Shown here: piece by piece, positions 57,070 through 64,000 of the stretch
Position numbering within the stretch: position 1 is the stretch's first letter
How the letters are laid out: the number at the start of each line of letters is the position of its first letter
DNA from: Enterobacter wuhouensis
GTDB lineage: Bacteria > Pseudomonadota > Gammaproteobacteria > Enterobacterales > Enterobacteriaceae
Assembly: GCF_004331265.1 (NCBI RefSeq)
Contig: NZ_SJOO01000013.1
Coordinates: 49,351-113,350, forward strand
Length of the DNA: 64,000 bases
Direction: 5' to 3'
Position numbers and translations under genes: made by a program
Notes under the pieces: model-generated
The model's database searches: none
What the model was told of the DNA's origin: nothing
What the model saw: only the letters and a program-made list of their open reading frames with translations

Positions 57070-58452
57070 GCCGTTCAGCGCAGCTACCCGATAGGCTTCC
57101 GCCATCGTCGGGTAGTTAAAGGTGGTGTTAACGAAGTACTCGATGGTGTTACCACCGCCTTTCTGCTCCATTATTGCCTGGCCGATATGAATGATTTCCG
57201 CCGCGCGTTCACCGAAGCAGTGAATGCCGAGGATTTCCTTCGTCTCGCGATGGAACAGGATCTTCAGCGTACCCACGCTCATCCCCACGATTTGCGCCCG
57301 CGCCAGATGCTTAAACTGGGCGCGACCTACCTCGTAAGGCACCTTCATCGCCGTCAGCTGCTGCTCGGTTTTACCCACTGAACTGATTTCAGGGATGGTG
57401 TAGATACCCGTCGGAATATCTTCGATCAGGTGCGCCGTCGCTTCGCCTTTTACCAGCGCCTGTGCGGCAATGCGTCCCTGGTCGTAAGCGGCAGAGGCCA
57501 GGCTTGGGTAGCCAATCACGTCGCCAACCGCGTAAACGTGCGGTAGGGCGGTCTGATACATGCTGTTGACCTTCAGCTGACCGCGGCTGTCGGTCTCAAG
57601 GCCGATGTTTTCCAGCTTCAGTGAATCGGTATTGCCGGTACGGCCGTTGGCGTACAGCAGGCAGTCGGCCTTTAGCTTTTTGCCAGACTTCAGGTGCATG
57701 ATCACCCCGTCGTCGCAGCCTTCAATTTTCTCGTACTCTTCGTTGTGACGAATCACCACGCCGCTGTTCCAGAAGTGGTAGGAGAGCGAATCTGACATCT
57801 CCTGATCGAGGAACGCCAGCAGGCGGTCGCGGGTGTTGATCAGGTCAACTTTGACCTCCATTCCGCGGAAGATCGACGCATATTCACAGCCAATTACGCC
57901 CGCGCCGTAGATAATCACGTGGCGCGGTTCATGATGCAGGCTGAGGATCGAGTCGCTGTCGTACACGCGCGGGTGCGAGAAATCGACGTCGGCCGGATGG
58001 TAAGGGCGTGAACCGCAGGCGATAACGAATTTTTCGGCGGTGAGCGTTTCAATCGAACCGTCGTGGCACTCGAGCGCCAGCGTGTGTTCATCCACAAAAT
58101 GCGCGTTGCCCTGCAGGATCTCGCAGTGGTTACGCTCATAGAACCCCTGGCGCATGCGCGTCTGCTGGTTAATGACGGTATCCGCGTGATTGAGGATGTC
58201 GGCAAAGGAGGAACGAAGAAGTCGGGAGTGGTCGCTGTAGAGAGGGTTCTGGTTAAATTCGATAATGCGGCTAACGGCGTGGCGGAGGGCTTTTGAAGGG
58301 ATGGTGCCCCAGTGGGTGCAACCGCCGCCAACGTTATGATAGCGCTCGATGACCGCTACTCTGGCTCCCTGTTTCACCAGCCCCATAGCAGCACCTTCGC
58401 CGCCGGGGCCGGAACCAATAACTATTGCGTCGTAATCGTAGGAATGTGACAT
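57052..58452 (-). CDS. sthA: Soluble pyridine nucleotide transhydrogenase
   Basis: FAD flavoprotein that re-oxidises NADPH with NAD+ when NADPH is in excess. FAD motif IVIGSGPGGEGAAMG, NAD(P) motif IIYGAGVIGCEYASIF and the FAD-closing YAVGDVIGYPSLASAA are visible. The disulfide-reductase site reads GGGCTHWGTIPSK, with Thr where dihydrolipoamide dehydrogenase has the second Cys. The enzyme thus lacks the redox disulfide, as known for this family. The 466 residues match E. coli. Divergent from fabR. Confidence 0.97.
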   Translation of the reverse strand: MSHSYDYDAIVIGSGPGGEGAAMGLVKQGARVAVIERYHNVGGGCTHWGTIPSKALRHAVSRIIEFNQNPLYSDHSRLLRSSFADILNHADTVINQQTRMRQGFYERNHCEILQGNAHFVDEHTLALECHDGSIETLTAEKFVIACGSRPYHPADVDFSHPRVYDSDSILSLHHEPRHVIIYGAGVIGCEYASIFRGMEVKVDLINTRDRLLAFLDQEMSDSLSYHFWNSGVVIRHNEEYEKIEGCDDGVIMHLKSGKKLKADCLLYANGRTGNTDSLKLENIGLETDSRGQLKVNSMYQTALPHVYAVGDVIGYPSLASAAYDQGRIAAQALVKGEATAHLIEDIPTGIYTIPEISSVGKTEQQLTAMKVPYEVGRAQFKHLARAQIVGMSVGTLKILFHRETKEILGIHCFGERAAEIIHIGQAIMEQKGGGNTIEYFVNTTFNYPTMAEAYRVAALNGLNRLF

Positions 58453-58651
58453 GGCAAGGCTTACCTGTTCTTATACATAAAAGCAACAGAATCATAACAT
58501 CATTGCAGAAGTAACCCAATTATCGTTGTGCTTTTTTCCGGCAGTGGAGCACAAACCGCACGTAAACATTCATTCACAAAGCCAGGTAAACAGATTAATT
58601 TTATTCTCTGGTATAGTGCCAGCAGGCCTTTGGAAGGATTCAACTATCGTG

Positions 58652-59287
58652 ATGGGCGTAAGAGCACAACAAAAAGAGAAAACCCGGCGTTCGCTGGTGG
58701 AAGCGGCATTCAGTCAACTGAGTGCTGAGCGAAGTTTTGCCAGTCTGAGCCTGCGCGAAGTCGCACGCGAGGCCGGGATTGCGCCAACGTCCTTCTATCG
58801 TCATTTCCGCGATGTGGATGAACTGGGTCTGACCATGGTCGACGAGAGCGGCCTGATGCTGCGCCAGCTGATGCGTCAGGCGCGTCAGCGTATCGCAAAA
58901 GGGGGTAGCGTGATCCGCACCTCCGTGTCGACTTTTATGGAATTTATCGGCAATAACCCCAACGCGTTTCGCCTGCTGCTGCGCGAGCGTTCGGGAACGT
59001 CAGCCGCATTTCGTGCCGCCGTCGCGCGTGAAATTCAGCACTTTATCGCGGAACTTGCCGACTATCTGGAAATCGAAAACCATATGCCGCGTGCCTTCAC
59101 GGAAGCACAGGCCGAAGCGATGGTCACTATTGTCTTCAGTGCCGGTGCGGAAGCGCTGGATGTGAGCATTGAACAACGCAAGCAGCTCGAAGAGCGGCTG
59201 GTATTGCAGCTGCGCATGATTTCGAAAGGCGCGTACTACTGGTATCGCCGTGAACAAGAAAAGTTAGCACATCAAACCGATGAGTGA
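58652..59287 (+). CDS. fabR: TetR-family repressor of unsaturated fatty acid synthesis
   Basis: Represses fabA and fabB according to the saturation of acyl-ACP/CoA. The helix-turn-helix is FASLSLREVAREAGIAPTSF, followed by YRHFRDVDELGLTMVDESG. From MGVRAQQKEKTRRSL to MISKGAYYWYRREQEK it is nearly identical to E. coli; only the last residues differ (211 against about 215). A 42-codon in-frame extension upstream was not used because homology starts at this ATG. yijD follows nine bases later, so the two are co-transcribed. Confidence 0.95.
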   Translation: MGVRAQQKEKTRRSLVEAAFSQLSAERSFASLSLREVAREAGIAPTSFYRHFRDVDELGLTMVDESGLMLRQLMRQARQRIAKGGSVIRTSVSTFMEFIGNNPNAFRLLLRERSGTSAAFRAAVAREIQHFIAELADYLEIENHMPRAFTEAQAEAMVTIVFSAGAEALDVSIEQRKQLEERLVLQLRMISKGAYYWYRREQEKLAHQTDE

Positions 59288-59296
59288 AGGTGAGTA

Positions 59297-59656
59297 ATGA
59301 AACAGTCAGGTCAGGATAAAGGAACGTTGTTGCTGGCATTGATCGCTGGCTTATCCATTAACGGCACGTTTGCGGCTGTGTTCAGCTCTATCGTCCCGTT
59401 CTCGATTTTCCCGATTATCGCGCTGGTGCTGACGGTGTACTGTTTGCATCAACGCTACCTGAACCGCACCATGCCGGTCGGGCTACCGGGGCTGGCTGCC
59501 GCCTGCTTTATTCTGGGCGTGCTGCTGTTTAGCACCGTGGTACGCGCGGAGTATCCGGATATCGGCTCTAACTTCCTGCCCGCCGTGCTGTCGGTAGCGC
59601 TGGTGTTCTGGATTGGTTCGCGCATGCGTAGCCGTAAGAGCCAGTTACCAGAGTAA
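59297..59656 (+). CDS. yijD: Inner-membrane protein YijD (DUF1422)
   Basis: Small protein of 119 residues with about four membrane segments (LLALIAGLSINGTFAAVFSS onward) and a basic C-terminal tail (GSRMRSRKSQLPE). It is conserved after fabR in enterobacteria, and the GGTGAGTA ribosome site overlaps the fabR end, suggesting one operon. Its function is unknown. A role related to membrane lipids is only a guess from the partner gene. Confidence 0.88.
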   Translation: MKQSGQDKGTLLLALIAGLSINGTFAAVFSSIVPFSIFPIIALVLTVYCLHQRYLNRTMPVGLPGLAAACFILGVLLFSTVVRAEYPDIGSNFLPAVLSVALVFWIGSRMRSRKSQLPE

Positions 59657-59669
59657 AGGTTTTTCCATT

Positions 59670-59706
59670 GTAGGCCGGATAAGCGAAGCGCCATCCGGCT
59701 TTTTTT
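59670..59706 (+). terminator. REP element doubling as terminator of yijD
   Basis: GTAGGCCGGATAAGCGAAGC followed by GCCATCCGGC and seven T. The REP palindrome with its T run should stop fabR-yijD transcripts ahead of convergent trmA. Confidence 0.85.
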
Positions 59707-59736
59707 GGCAGGTGACGCTTCGTTTCAAGACCCCCA

Positions 59737-60837
59737 TTACTTCGCCGTGAGCAGTACGCCGCACTCCATATGGTGCGTATACGGGAACTGATCGAACAGC
59801 GCCAGGCGTTCAACATCGTGCGTCTGGCCTAATGTTTCGAGGTTCTTGCACAGCGTCTCCGGGTTACAGGAGATGTACAAAATGCGCGGGTACGCCTGCA
59901 CCATCTTCTCGGTTTCGCTGTCCAGGCCACTGCGCGGCGGATCCACAAAAATCGTCTCGCACTGGTAGCTCTTCAAATCAATGCCCTGCAGGCGGTTAAA
60001 CTCACGAACGCCGTTCATCGCCTGGGTAAACTCTTCTGCGGCCATACGAACGATCTGCACGTTGTCGATATGGTTGGCAGCAATGTTGTACTGCGCCGCA
60101 GCCACCGACGGCTTGGCGATTTCCGTTGCCAGGACGCGATCGAAGTTACGCGCCAGCGCCAGCGAGAAGTTGCCGTTACCGCAGTACAGCTCAAGCAGAT
60201 CGCCCGTTGCCCCTTCCGTCGCCTTCAGCGCCCACTCCAGCATCTGCACGTTCATCGCGGCGTTCGGCTGGGTGAAGCTGTTCTCGACCTGACGATACAC
60301 CATCTCTTTACCCGCCACCGGCAGACGTTCGTCGATGTAATCCTGGTCCAGCATAATCTTGGTTTTAGTCGCGCGGCCAATCAGGTGCACGTTGATGTTC
60401 TGCGCCCGCAGCGCATCGCGCAGGGCTTCTGCGTGCTCGCGCCACTCGTCGTTTAATGCTTTGTGGTACAGCAGCGAGACGATAGCCTGATTGCTTTGGG
60501 TGGTCAGATAGTCAATCTGGAACAGCTTGTGGCGCAGCACCGGGTTGTTGCGCACGCCGTCCATTATCAGCGTCATCAGCTGGTTAATCAGCTCACTCGC
60601 CGCCGGGAAGCTGTCCACGCGAATACGGGACTTCGTCTGCTGATCGAAAATGATGTGGTACAGGTCGTCACCGTCGTGCCAGATGCGGAACTCGGCGCGC
60701 ATGCGGTAGTGGCTGACAGGGGAGCGGAACACCTCGGGAACGGGCGCGTTGAACGGCGTCATCATACTTTGCAGGCGGACGACTTTCTCTGCCAGCTGCG
60801 CGTCGTACTGTTCTGTCGGGAGGTGTTCTGGGGTCAT
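59737..60837 (-). CDS. trmA: tRNA (uracil-54 C5)-methyltransferase
   Basis: SAM-dependent enzyme making ribothymidine at position 54 of tRNA T-loops; also acts on tmRNA and 16S rRNA in vitro. SAM motif LLELYCGNGNFSLALA is near residue 215. The catalytic Cys is in ILYISCNPETLCKN, and the base Glu is in FDQFPYTHHMECGVLL. The ATG giving MTPEHLPTEQYDAQ yields 366 residues as in E. coli; 25 codons further upstream were rejected. Divergent from btuB. Confidence 0.97.
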   Translation of the reverse strand: MTPEHLPTEQYDAQLAEKVVRLQSMMTPFNAPVPEVFRSPVSHYRMRAEFRIWHDGDDLYHIIFDQQTKSRIRVDSFPAASELINQLMTLIMDGVRNNPVLRHKLFQIDYLTTQSNQAIVSLLYHKALNDEWREHAEALRDALRAQNINVHLIGRATKTKIMLDQDYIDERLPVAGKEMVYRQVENSFTQPNAAMNVQMLEWALKATEGATGDLLELYCGNGNFSLALARNFDRVLATEIAKPSVAAAQYNIAANHIDNVQIVRMAAEEFTQAMNGVREFNRLQGIDLKSYQCETIFVDPPRSGLDSETEKMVQAYPRILYISCNPETLCKNLETLGQTHDVERLALFDQFPYTHHMECGVLLTAK

Positions 60838-60950
60838 GATGCGTCCTGAGTGATAAAGAATTACGCGGGGATTGTAGGCATTGTTCAGGGGATGTCCAGA
60901 CTTAATGGCCAATAGCTATCTGGACATCTATACGTGTCTAATTGTAGCAT

Positions 60951-61175
60951 TCTGTTTCCGGTCTCCTGAGAGTGAAAAGGGAATCCAGTGTAAATCTGGA
61001 GCTGACGCGCAGCGGTAAAGACTGGCGGGATGAGAGTTATAGACACTGTGAAAACGGGAAGTCTTCATCCATAAACGCCACCTAGCCCGAAGACCTGCCG
61101 GGATCACGTCGCATTTGGTTTCATCATCGCGTGCTATGGATGAGGCCTGCGGCATCCTTCTTATATTGTGGATGC
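60951..61175 (+). promoter_or_regulatory. Cobalamin riboswitch in the btuB leader
   Basis: Adenosylcobalamin-sensing leader RNA that lowers translation of btuB when B12 is plentiful. Hallmarks seen: AAAAGGGAATCCAGTG (60975-60990), GCTGACGCGCAGCGGTAA (61001-61018) and AGCCCGAAGACCTGCCGG, the B12 box region (61084-61101). A final hairpin, GCATCC with GGATGC (61152-61175), pairs with the presumed ribosome site GGAT ten bases before the btuB ATG. Order and sequence match the E. coli btuB leader; the P5-P6 peripheral loops differ. Confidence 0.93.
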
Positions 61176-61182
61176 TTTAACA

Positions 61183-63036
61183 ATGATTAAAAAAGTATCG
61201 CTGCTGACGGCGCTGTCCGTCACGGCATTTTCGGGCTGGGCGCAGGATAGCTCAGACTCGTTGGTGGTGACGGCAAATCGTTTTGAACAACCGGCAAAAA
61301 CTGTTCTGGCACCGACGTCCGTTGTGACGCGTGAAGATATTGAACGCTGGCAGGCAAAGAGCGTAGTGGAAATCATGTCTCGTTTGCCTGGCGTGGATAT
61401 CGCCCAAAGCGGTGGCCTGGGTTCGACCTCTTCTACGTTTATTCGCGGAACGGAATCTCGCCATGTGCTGGTGCTGATTGACGGCATTCCTTTGAATAAC
61501 GCCGGGATCAGCAACGTTCCCGATCTGAGCCAAATTCCAACGTCGCTGATTCAGCGCATTGAGTACATCCGGGGTCCGCGTTCGGCCCTGTATGGCTCCG
61601 ACGCAATTGGCGGCGTGATTAACATCATCACCGGGCGCGATAAGCCGGGTGCAGAAATTTCAGCGAGCGTCGGCTCTAAGGGCTATCAGACCTATGATGG
61701 CGCTTTCCAGCAGGTGCTGGATAAAACCAAAATCACGATGGCGGGTAACTATACCTATACCCGTGGTTTTGATATCGCTGCAAAGGATGCGCCCCGCCAG
61801 CCGGATCGTGACGGCTTTATGAGTAAGTCACTGTACGGCTCCGTGGAGCAGCAGTTTACCGATAGCGTAAGCGGCTTCTTCCGTGGCTTCGGCTATGACA
61901 ACCGCTCTGCGTATGACGGTTACGATCACTATAACGCCAGCTTTATGATCGATGGACGACCGGATACTCGCCAGCTCTACAGCCAGAACTGGGATACCGG
62001 TCTGCGTTACAACCAGGGGATTTATCAGTCTCAGCTGGTGGCGGGTTACGGTCGCAGTAAAGACCAGAACTACGATCCGAAAAAAGGCCGCTACGCTGAC
62101 TCCGCCACCATGGATGACGTGAAGCAGTACACCACTCAGTGGCTGAATACGGTTGAAGTGGGGCACGGTAATATCGGTGCGGGTCTGGACTGGCAAAAGC
62201 AGAAGACGCAGGCAGGAACGGGCTACCTGGATAAAGGTTACGAACAGCACAATACCGGCGTGTTCGTATCGGCGATGCAGCAGTTCAGCAGCGTGACGCT
62301 GGAAGCGGCGGCGCGTAATGACGATAACTCTAACTTTGGCAATCACGCCACCTGGCAGACCAGCGCCGCGTGGGAGTTCATTGAGGGGTATCGCATCATC
62401 GGTTCTTACGGCACAGCGTATAAAGCACCGACCATGAGCCAGATCCACAGTAAGGATTACGGTAACCCGGATCTTAAGCCAGAAGAGAGTAAGCAATGGG
62501 AAGGCGGGTTTGAAGGCCTGACGGGGCCGGTAAACTGGCGTGTGACGGGCTATCGTAATGATATCGATAACCTCATTAATAGCGACCCGCGGACTTACCG
62601 TTATTACAACGTTGATGAAGCCCGTATCAAAGGGATCGAGGCGACGGCCCAGTTCGACACTGGCCCGGTAGGGCATCAGATTTCTTACGACTACGTCGAC
62701 CCGCGTAATGCGAAAACTAACGAAGTCCTGGCACGCCGTTCTAAGCAGCAGGTTAAGTATCAGCTCGACTGGCAGGTGTGGGATCTCGACTGGAACCTGG
62801 CGTACCGTTATCTGGGCACCCGCTATGACGTTGCCGTTGATCCGAATACCTACGCAACAGAACGCGTGAAAATGGGCGGGGTAAGCCTGTGGGATGCTGC
62901 GGTTTCATATCCTGTCACCTCTCACCTTACAGTTCGTGGTAAAATAGCCAACCTGTTCGATAAAGATTACGAGACAGTTTATGGCTATCAAACTGCAGGA
63001 CGGGAATACACCTTGTCTGGCAGCTACACCTTCTGA
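61183..63036 (+). CDS. btuB: TonB-dependent vitamin B12 receptor
   Basis: Outer-membrane transporter of cobalamins, and the receptor for some colicins and phages. The signal peptide is MIKKVSLLTALSVTAFSGWA. The TonB box follows at once (SDSLVVTANRF). The plug domain covers about 30-150 (RLPGVDI, IEYIRGPRSALYGSDAIGGV), then a 22-strand barrel ending GREYTLSGSYTF. It has 617 residues against 614 in E. coli. The extracellular loops diverge strongly while the plug and the last 60 residues are conserved. Controlled by the riboswitch; its 3' end overlaps murI by 56 bases. Confidence 0.96.
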   Translation: MIKKVSLLTALSVTAFSGWAQDSSDSLVVTANRFEQPAKTVLAPTSVVTREDIERWQAKSVVEIMSRLPGVDIAQSGGLGSTSSTFIRGTESRHVLVLIDGIPLNNAGISNVPDLSQIPTSLIQRIEYIRGPRSALYGSDAIGGVINIITGRDKPGAEISASVGSKGYQTYDGAFQQVLDKTKITMAGNYTYTRGFDIAAKDAPRQPDRDGFMSKSLYGSVEQQFTDSVSGFFRGFGYDNRSAYDGYDHYNASFMIDGRPDTRQLYSQNWDTGLRYNQGIYQSQLVAGYGRSKDQNYDPKKGRYADSATMDDVKQYTTQWLNTVEVGHGNIGAGLDWQKQKTQAGTGYLDKGYEQHNTGVFVSAMQQFSSVTLEAAARNDDNSNFGNHATWQTSAAWEFIEGYRIIGSYGTAYKAPTMSQIHSKDYGNPDLKPEESKQWEGGFEGLTGPVNWRVTGYRNDIDNLINSDPRTYRYYNVDEARIKGIEATAQFDTGPVGHQISYDYVDPRNAKTNEVLARRSKQQVKYQLDWQVWDLDWNLAYRYLGTRYDVAVDPNTYATERVKMGGVSLWDAAVSYPVTSHLTVRGKIANLFDKDYETVYGYQTAGREYTLSGSYTF

Positions 63037-63832
63037 TCCGCGTCCCACCGTGCTGGTGTTTGATTCCGGCGTCGGTGGGCTTTCGGTCTATGATGAGATT
63101 CGGCATCTCCTGCCGGATCTCCATTACATCTACGCCTTCGATAACGTCGCATTTCCTTACGGGGAAAAGAGTGAAGACTTTATCGTTGAGCGTGTACTTG
63201 AAATCGTCACTGCGGTACAACAGCGCTACCCACTGGCGTTAGCGGTCATTGCCTGCAACACGGCAAGCACGGTTTCCCTTCCTGCCCTGCGCGAAAAATT
63301 CCCGTTCCCGGTTGTGGGCGTTGTCCCTGCAATAAAGCCAGCCGCGCGCCTGACGGCAAATGGCATTGTCGGCCTGCTCGCAACGCGCGGCACGGTAAAG
63401 CGTCCTTATACGCGCGAACTTATCGATCGCTTTGCTAATGAATGCCAGATCGCAATGCTGGGGTCGGCTGAGCTGGTGGAGATGGCAGAAGCCAAGCTGC
63501 ATGGCGAGGCGGTATCGCTTGACGAACTGCGCCGCATTCTTCGCCCTTGGCTGCGTATGCCGGAGCCACCGGATACCGTCGTATTGGGCTGTACCCACTT
63601 CCCGCTATTACAGGAAGAGCTTTTAGAGGTGCTGCCTGAGGGGACGCGTTTGGTAGATTCTGGCGCTGCTATCGCACGACGCACGGCCTGGCTGCTGGAA
63701 CATGAAGCCCCTGATGCAAAATCGTCTGACGCGAATATCGCTTTTTGCATGGCAATAACAAAAGAAACTGAGCAACTTTTACCCGTTTTACGCCGGTATG
63801 GCTTTGAAACGCTCGAAAAACTGGCGCTGTAG
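62981..63832 (+). CDS. murI: Glutamate racemase
   Basis: Makes D-glutamate for peptidoglycan. The two catalytic Cys are in VIACNTASTVSLPALR and VVLGCTHFPLLQ; FDSGVGGLSVYDEIR is the N-terminal acid motif. It has 283 residues, two fewer than E. coli at the C terminus. The N-terminal extension (MAIKLQDGNTPCLAATPSD), which binds the UDP-MurNAc-Ala activator in E. coli, is kept. The ATG lies within btuB in another frame, which makes translational coupling likely. Confidence 0.97.
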   Translation: MAIKLQDGNTPCLAATPSDPRPTVLVFDSGVGGLSVYDEIRHLLPDLHYIYAFDNVAFPYGEKSEDFIVERVLEIVTAVQQRYPLALAVIACNTASTVSLPALREKFPFPVVGVVPAIKPAARLTANGIVGLLATRGTVKRPYTRELIDRFANECQIAMLGSAELVEMAEAKLHGEAVSLDELRRILRPWLRMPEPPDTVVLGCTHFPLLQEELLEVLPEGTRLVDSGAAIARRTAWLLEHEAPDAKSSDANIAFCMAITKETEQLLPVLRRYGFETLEKLAL

Positions 63833-63849
63833 CCCGATTTTGAGCAAAA

Positions 63850-64000
63850 AAGAGACGGTTAAACGTTTTTTTTAAAAGAGGGGTTGTCAACGTCTGAGAA
63901 CTCCCTATAATGCGCCTCCACTGACACGGAACAACGGCTTACAGGCCGCCGGGTTAGCGGGGTTCAGCGATGAACGCCAGCAGAGAAAAGTGAAAATAAT
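63850..64000 (+). promoter_or_regulatory. rRNA operon P1 promoter and start of leader
   Basis: An rrnB-type P1: -35 TTGTCA (63884-63889), a 16-base spacer, -10 TATAAT (63906-63911), the GC discriminator GCGCCTC, and a start near 63919 in CACTGACACGG. The A/T-rich tract just upstream (AAACGTTTTTTTTAAAAGAG) is the UP element; Fis sites would lie further upstream, inside murI. The short spacer and GC discriminator underlie control by ppGpp/DksA. The leader runs off the window; the 16S rRNA gene must lie beyond it. The murI-rrnB linkage is as in E. coli. Confidence 0.92.

Noticed and set aside
57052..58452. sthA as dihydrolipoamide dehydrogenase
   Set aside because: The active-site disulfide is replaced (CTHWGT), and the full-length match is to the soluble transhydrogenase.

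Overview
The window is a stretch of enterobacterial chromosome. Nearly every gene can be matched, from memory, to its E. coli K-12 homologue near 88-90 min, in the same order: rhaB-S-R-T, sodA, yiiM, cpxA-R/cpxP, fieF, pfkA, sbp, cdh, tpiA, yiiQ, yiiR, fpr, glpX-K-F, zapB, rraA, menA, hslU-V, ftsN, cytR, priA, rpmE, metJ/metB-L, metF, katG, gldA, fsaB, ptsA/frwC-B, pflD-C, frwD, yijO, ppc, argE/argC-B-H, oxyS/oxyR, sthA, fabR-yijD, trmA, btuB, murI, then an rRNA promoter. Protein divergence, GC-rich codon use and extra genes point to Enterobacter or a close relative (Leclercia, Lelliottia, Klebsiella) rather than Escherichia. The species cannot be fixed by eye.

Layout. 1-3.4 kb: end of the rhamnose regulon (rhaB truncated by the window edge). 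3.6-10 kb: stress and central metabolism (SodA, YiiM, Cpx envelope-stress system with the 3'UTR sRNA CpxQ, FieF, PfkA). 10-20 kb: sulfate binding, phospholipid salvage, triose isomerase, flavodoxin reductase and the glycerol operon. 20-29 kb: division (ZapB, FtsN), proteolysis (HslVU), menaquinone synthesis, CytR, PriA and ribosomal protein L31. 29-35.5 kb: methionine regulon under three MetJ operators. 35.6-38 kb: catalase-peroxidase. 38-48 kb: gldA-fsaB-ptsA facing frwC-frwB-pflD-pflC-frwD, with yijO beyond. 48-56 kb: Ppc and the bipolar arginine operon. 56-64 kb: OxyS/OxyR, transhydrogenase, FabR, TrmA, the B12 riboswitch with BtuB, MurI, and an rrn P1 promoter whose 16S gene lies past the edge.

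Differences from the K-12 order I remember: kdgT is missing between sodA and yiiM. An SLC13-family permease sits between cdh and tpiA. A KdgM-family porin occupies the rpmE-metJ gap in place of yiiX. An interspersed GC-rich palindromic element (four long and two short copies), plus ordinary REP elements, lies in the gaps between genes.

Most interesting system: the gldA/fsaB/frw/pfl cluster. PflD has the GCVE active-site motif of lyase or dehydratase glycyl radical enzymes, not the Cys-Cys pair of pyruvate formate-lyase. With a fructose-type PTS, an F6P-type aldolase and a glycerol/hydroxyacetone dehydrogenase it makes a coherent anaerobic pathway: import and phosphorylate a polyol, isomerise it by radical chemistry, cleave it by aldol reaction, and reduce the C3 product. 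I found no CRISPR array, insertion sequence, prophage, tRNA gene or complete rRNA gene.
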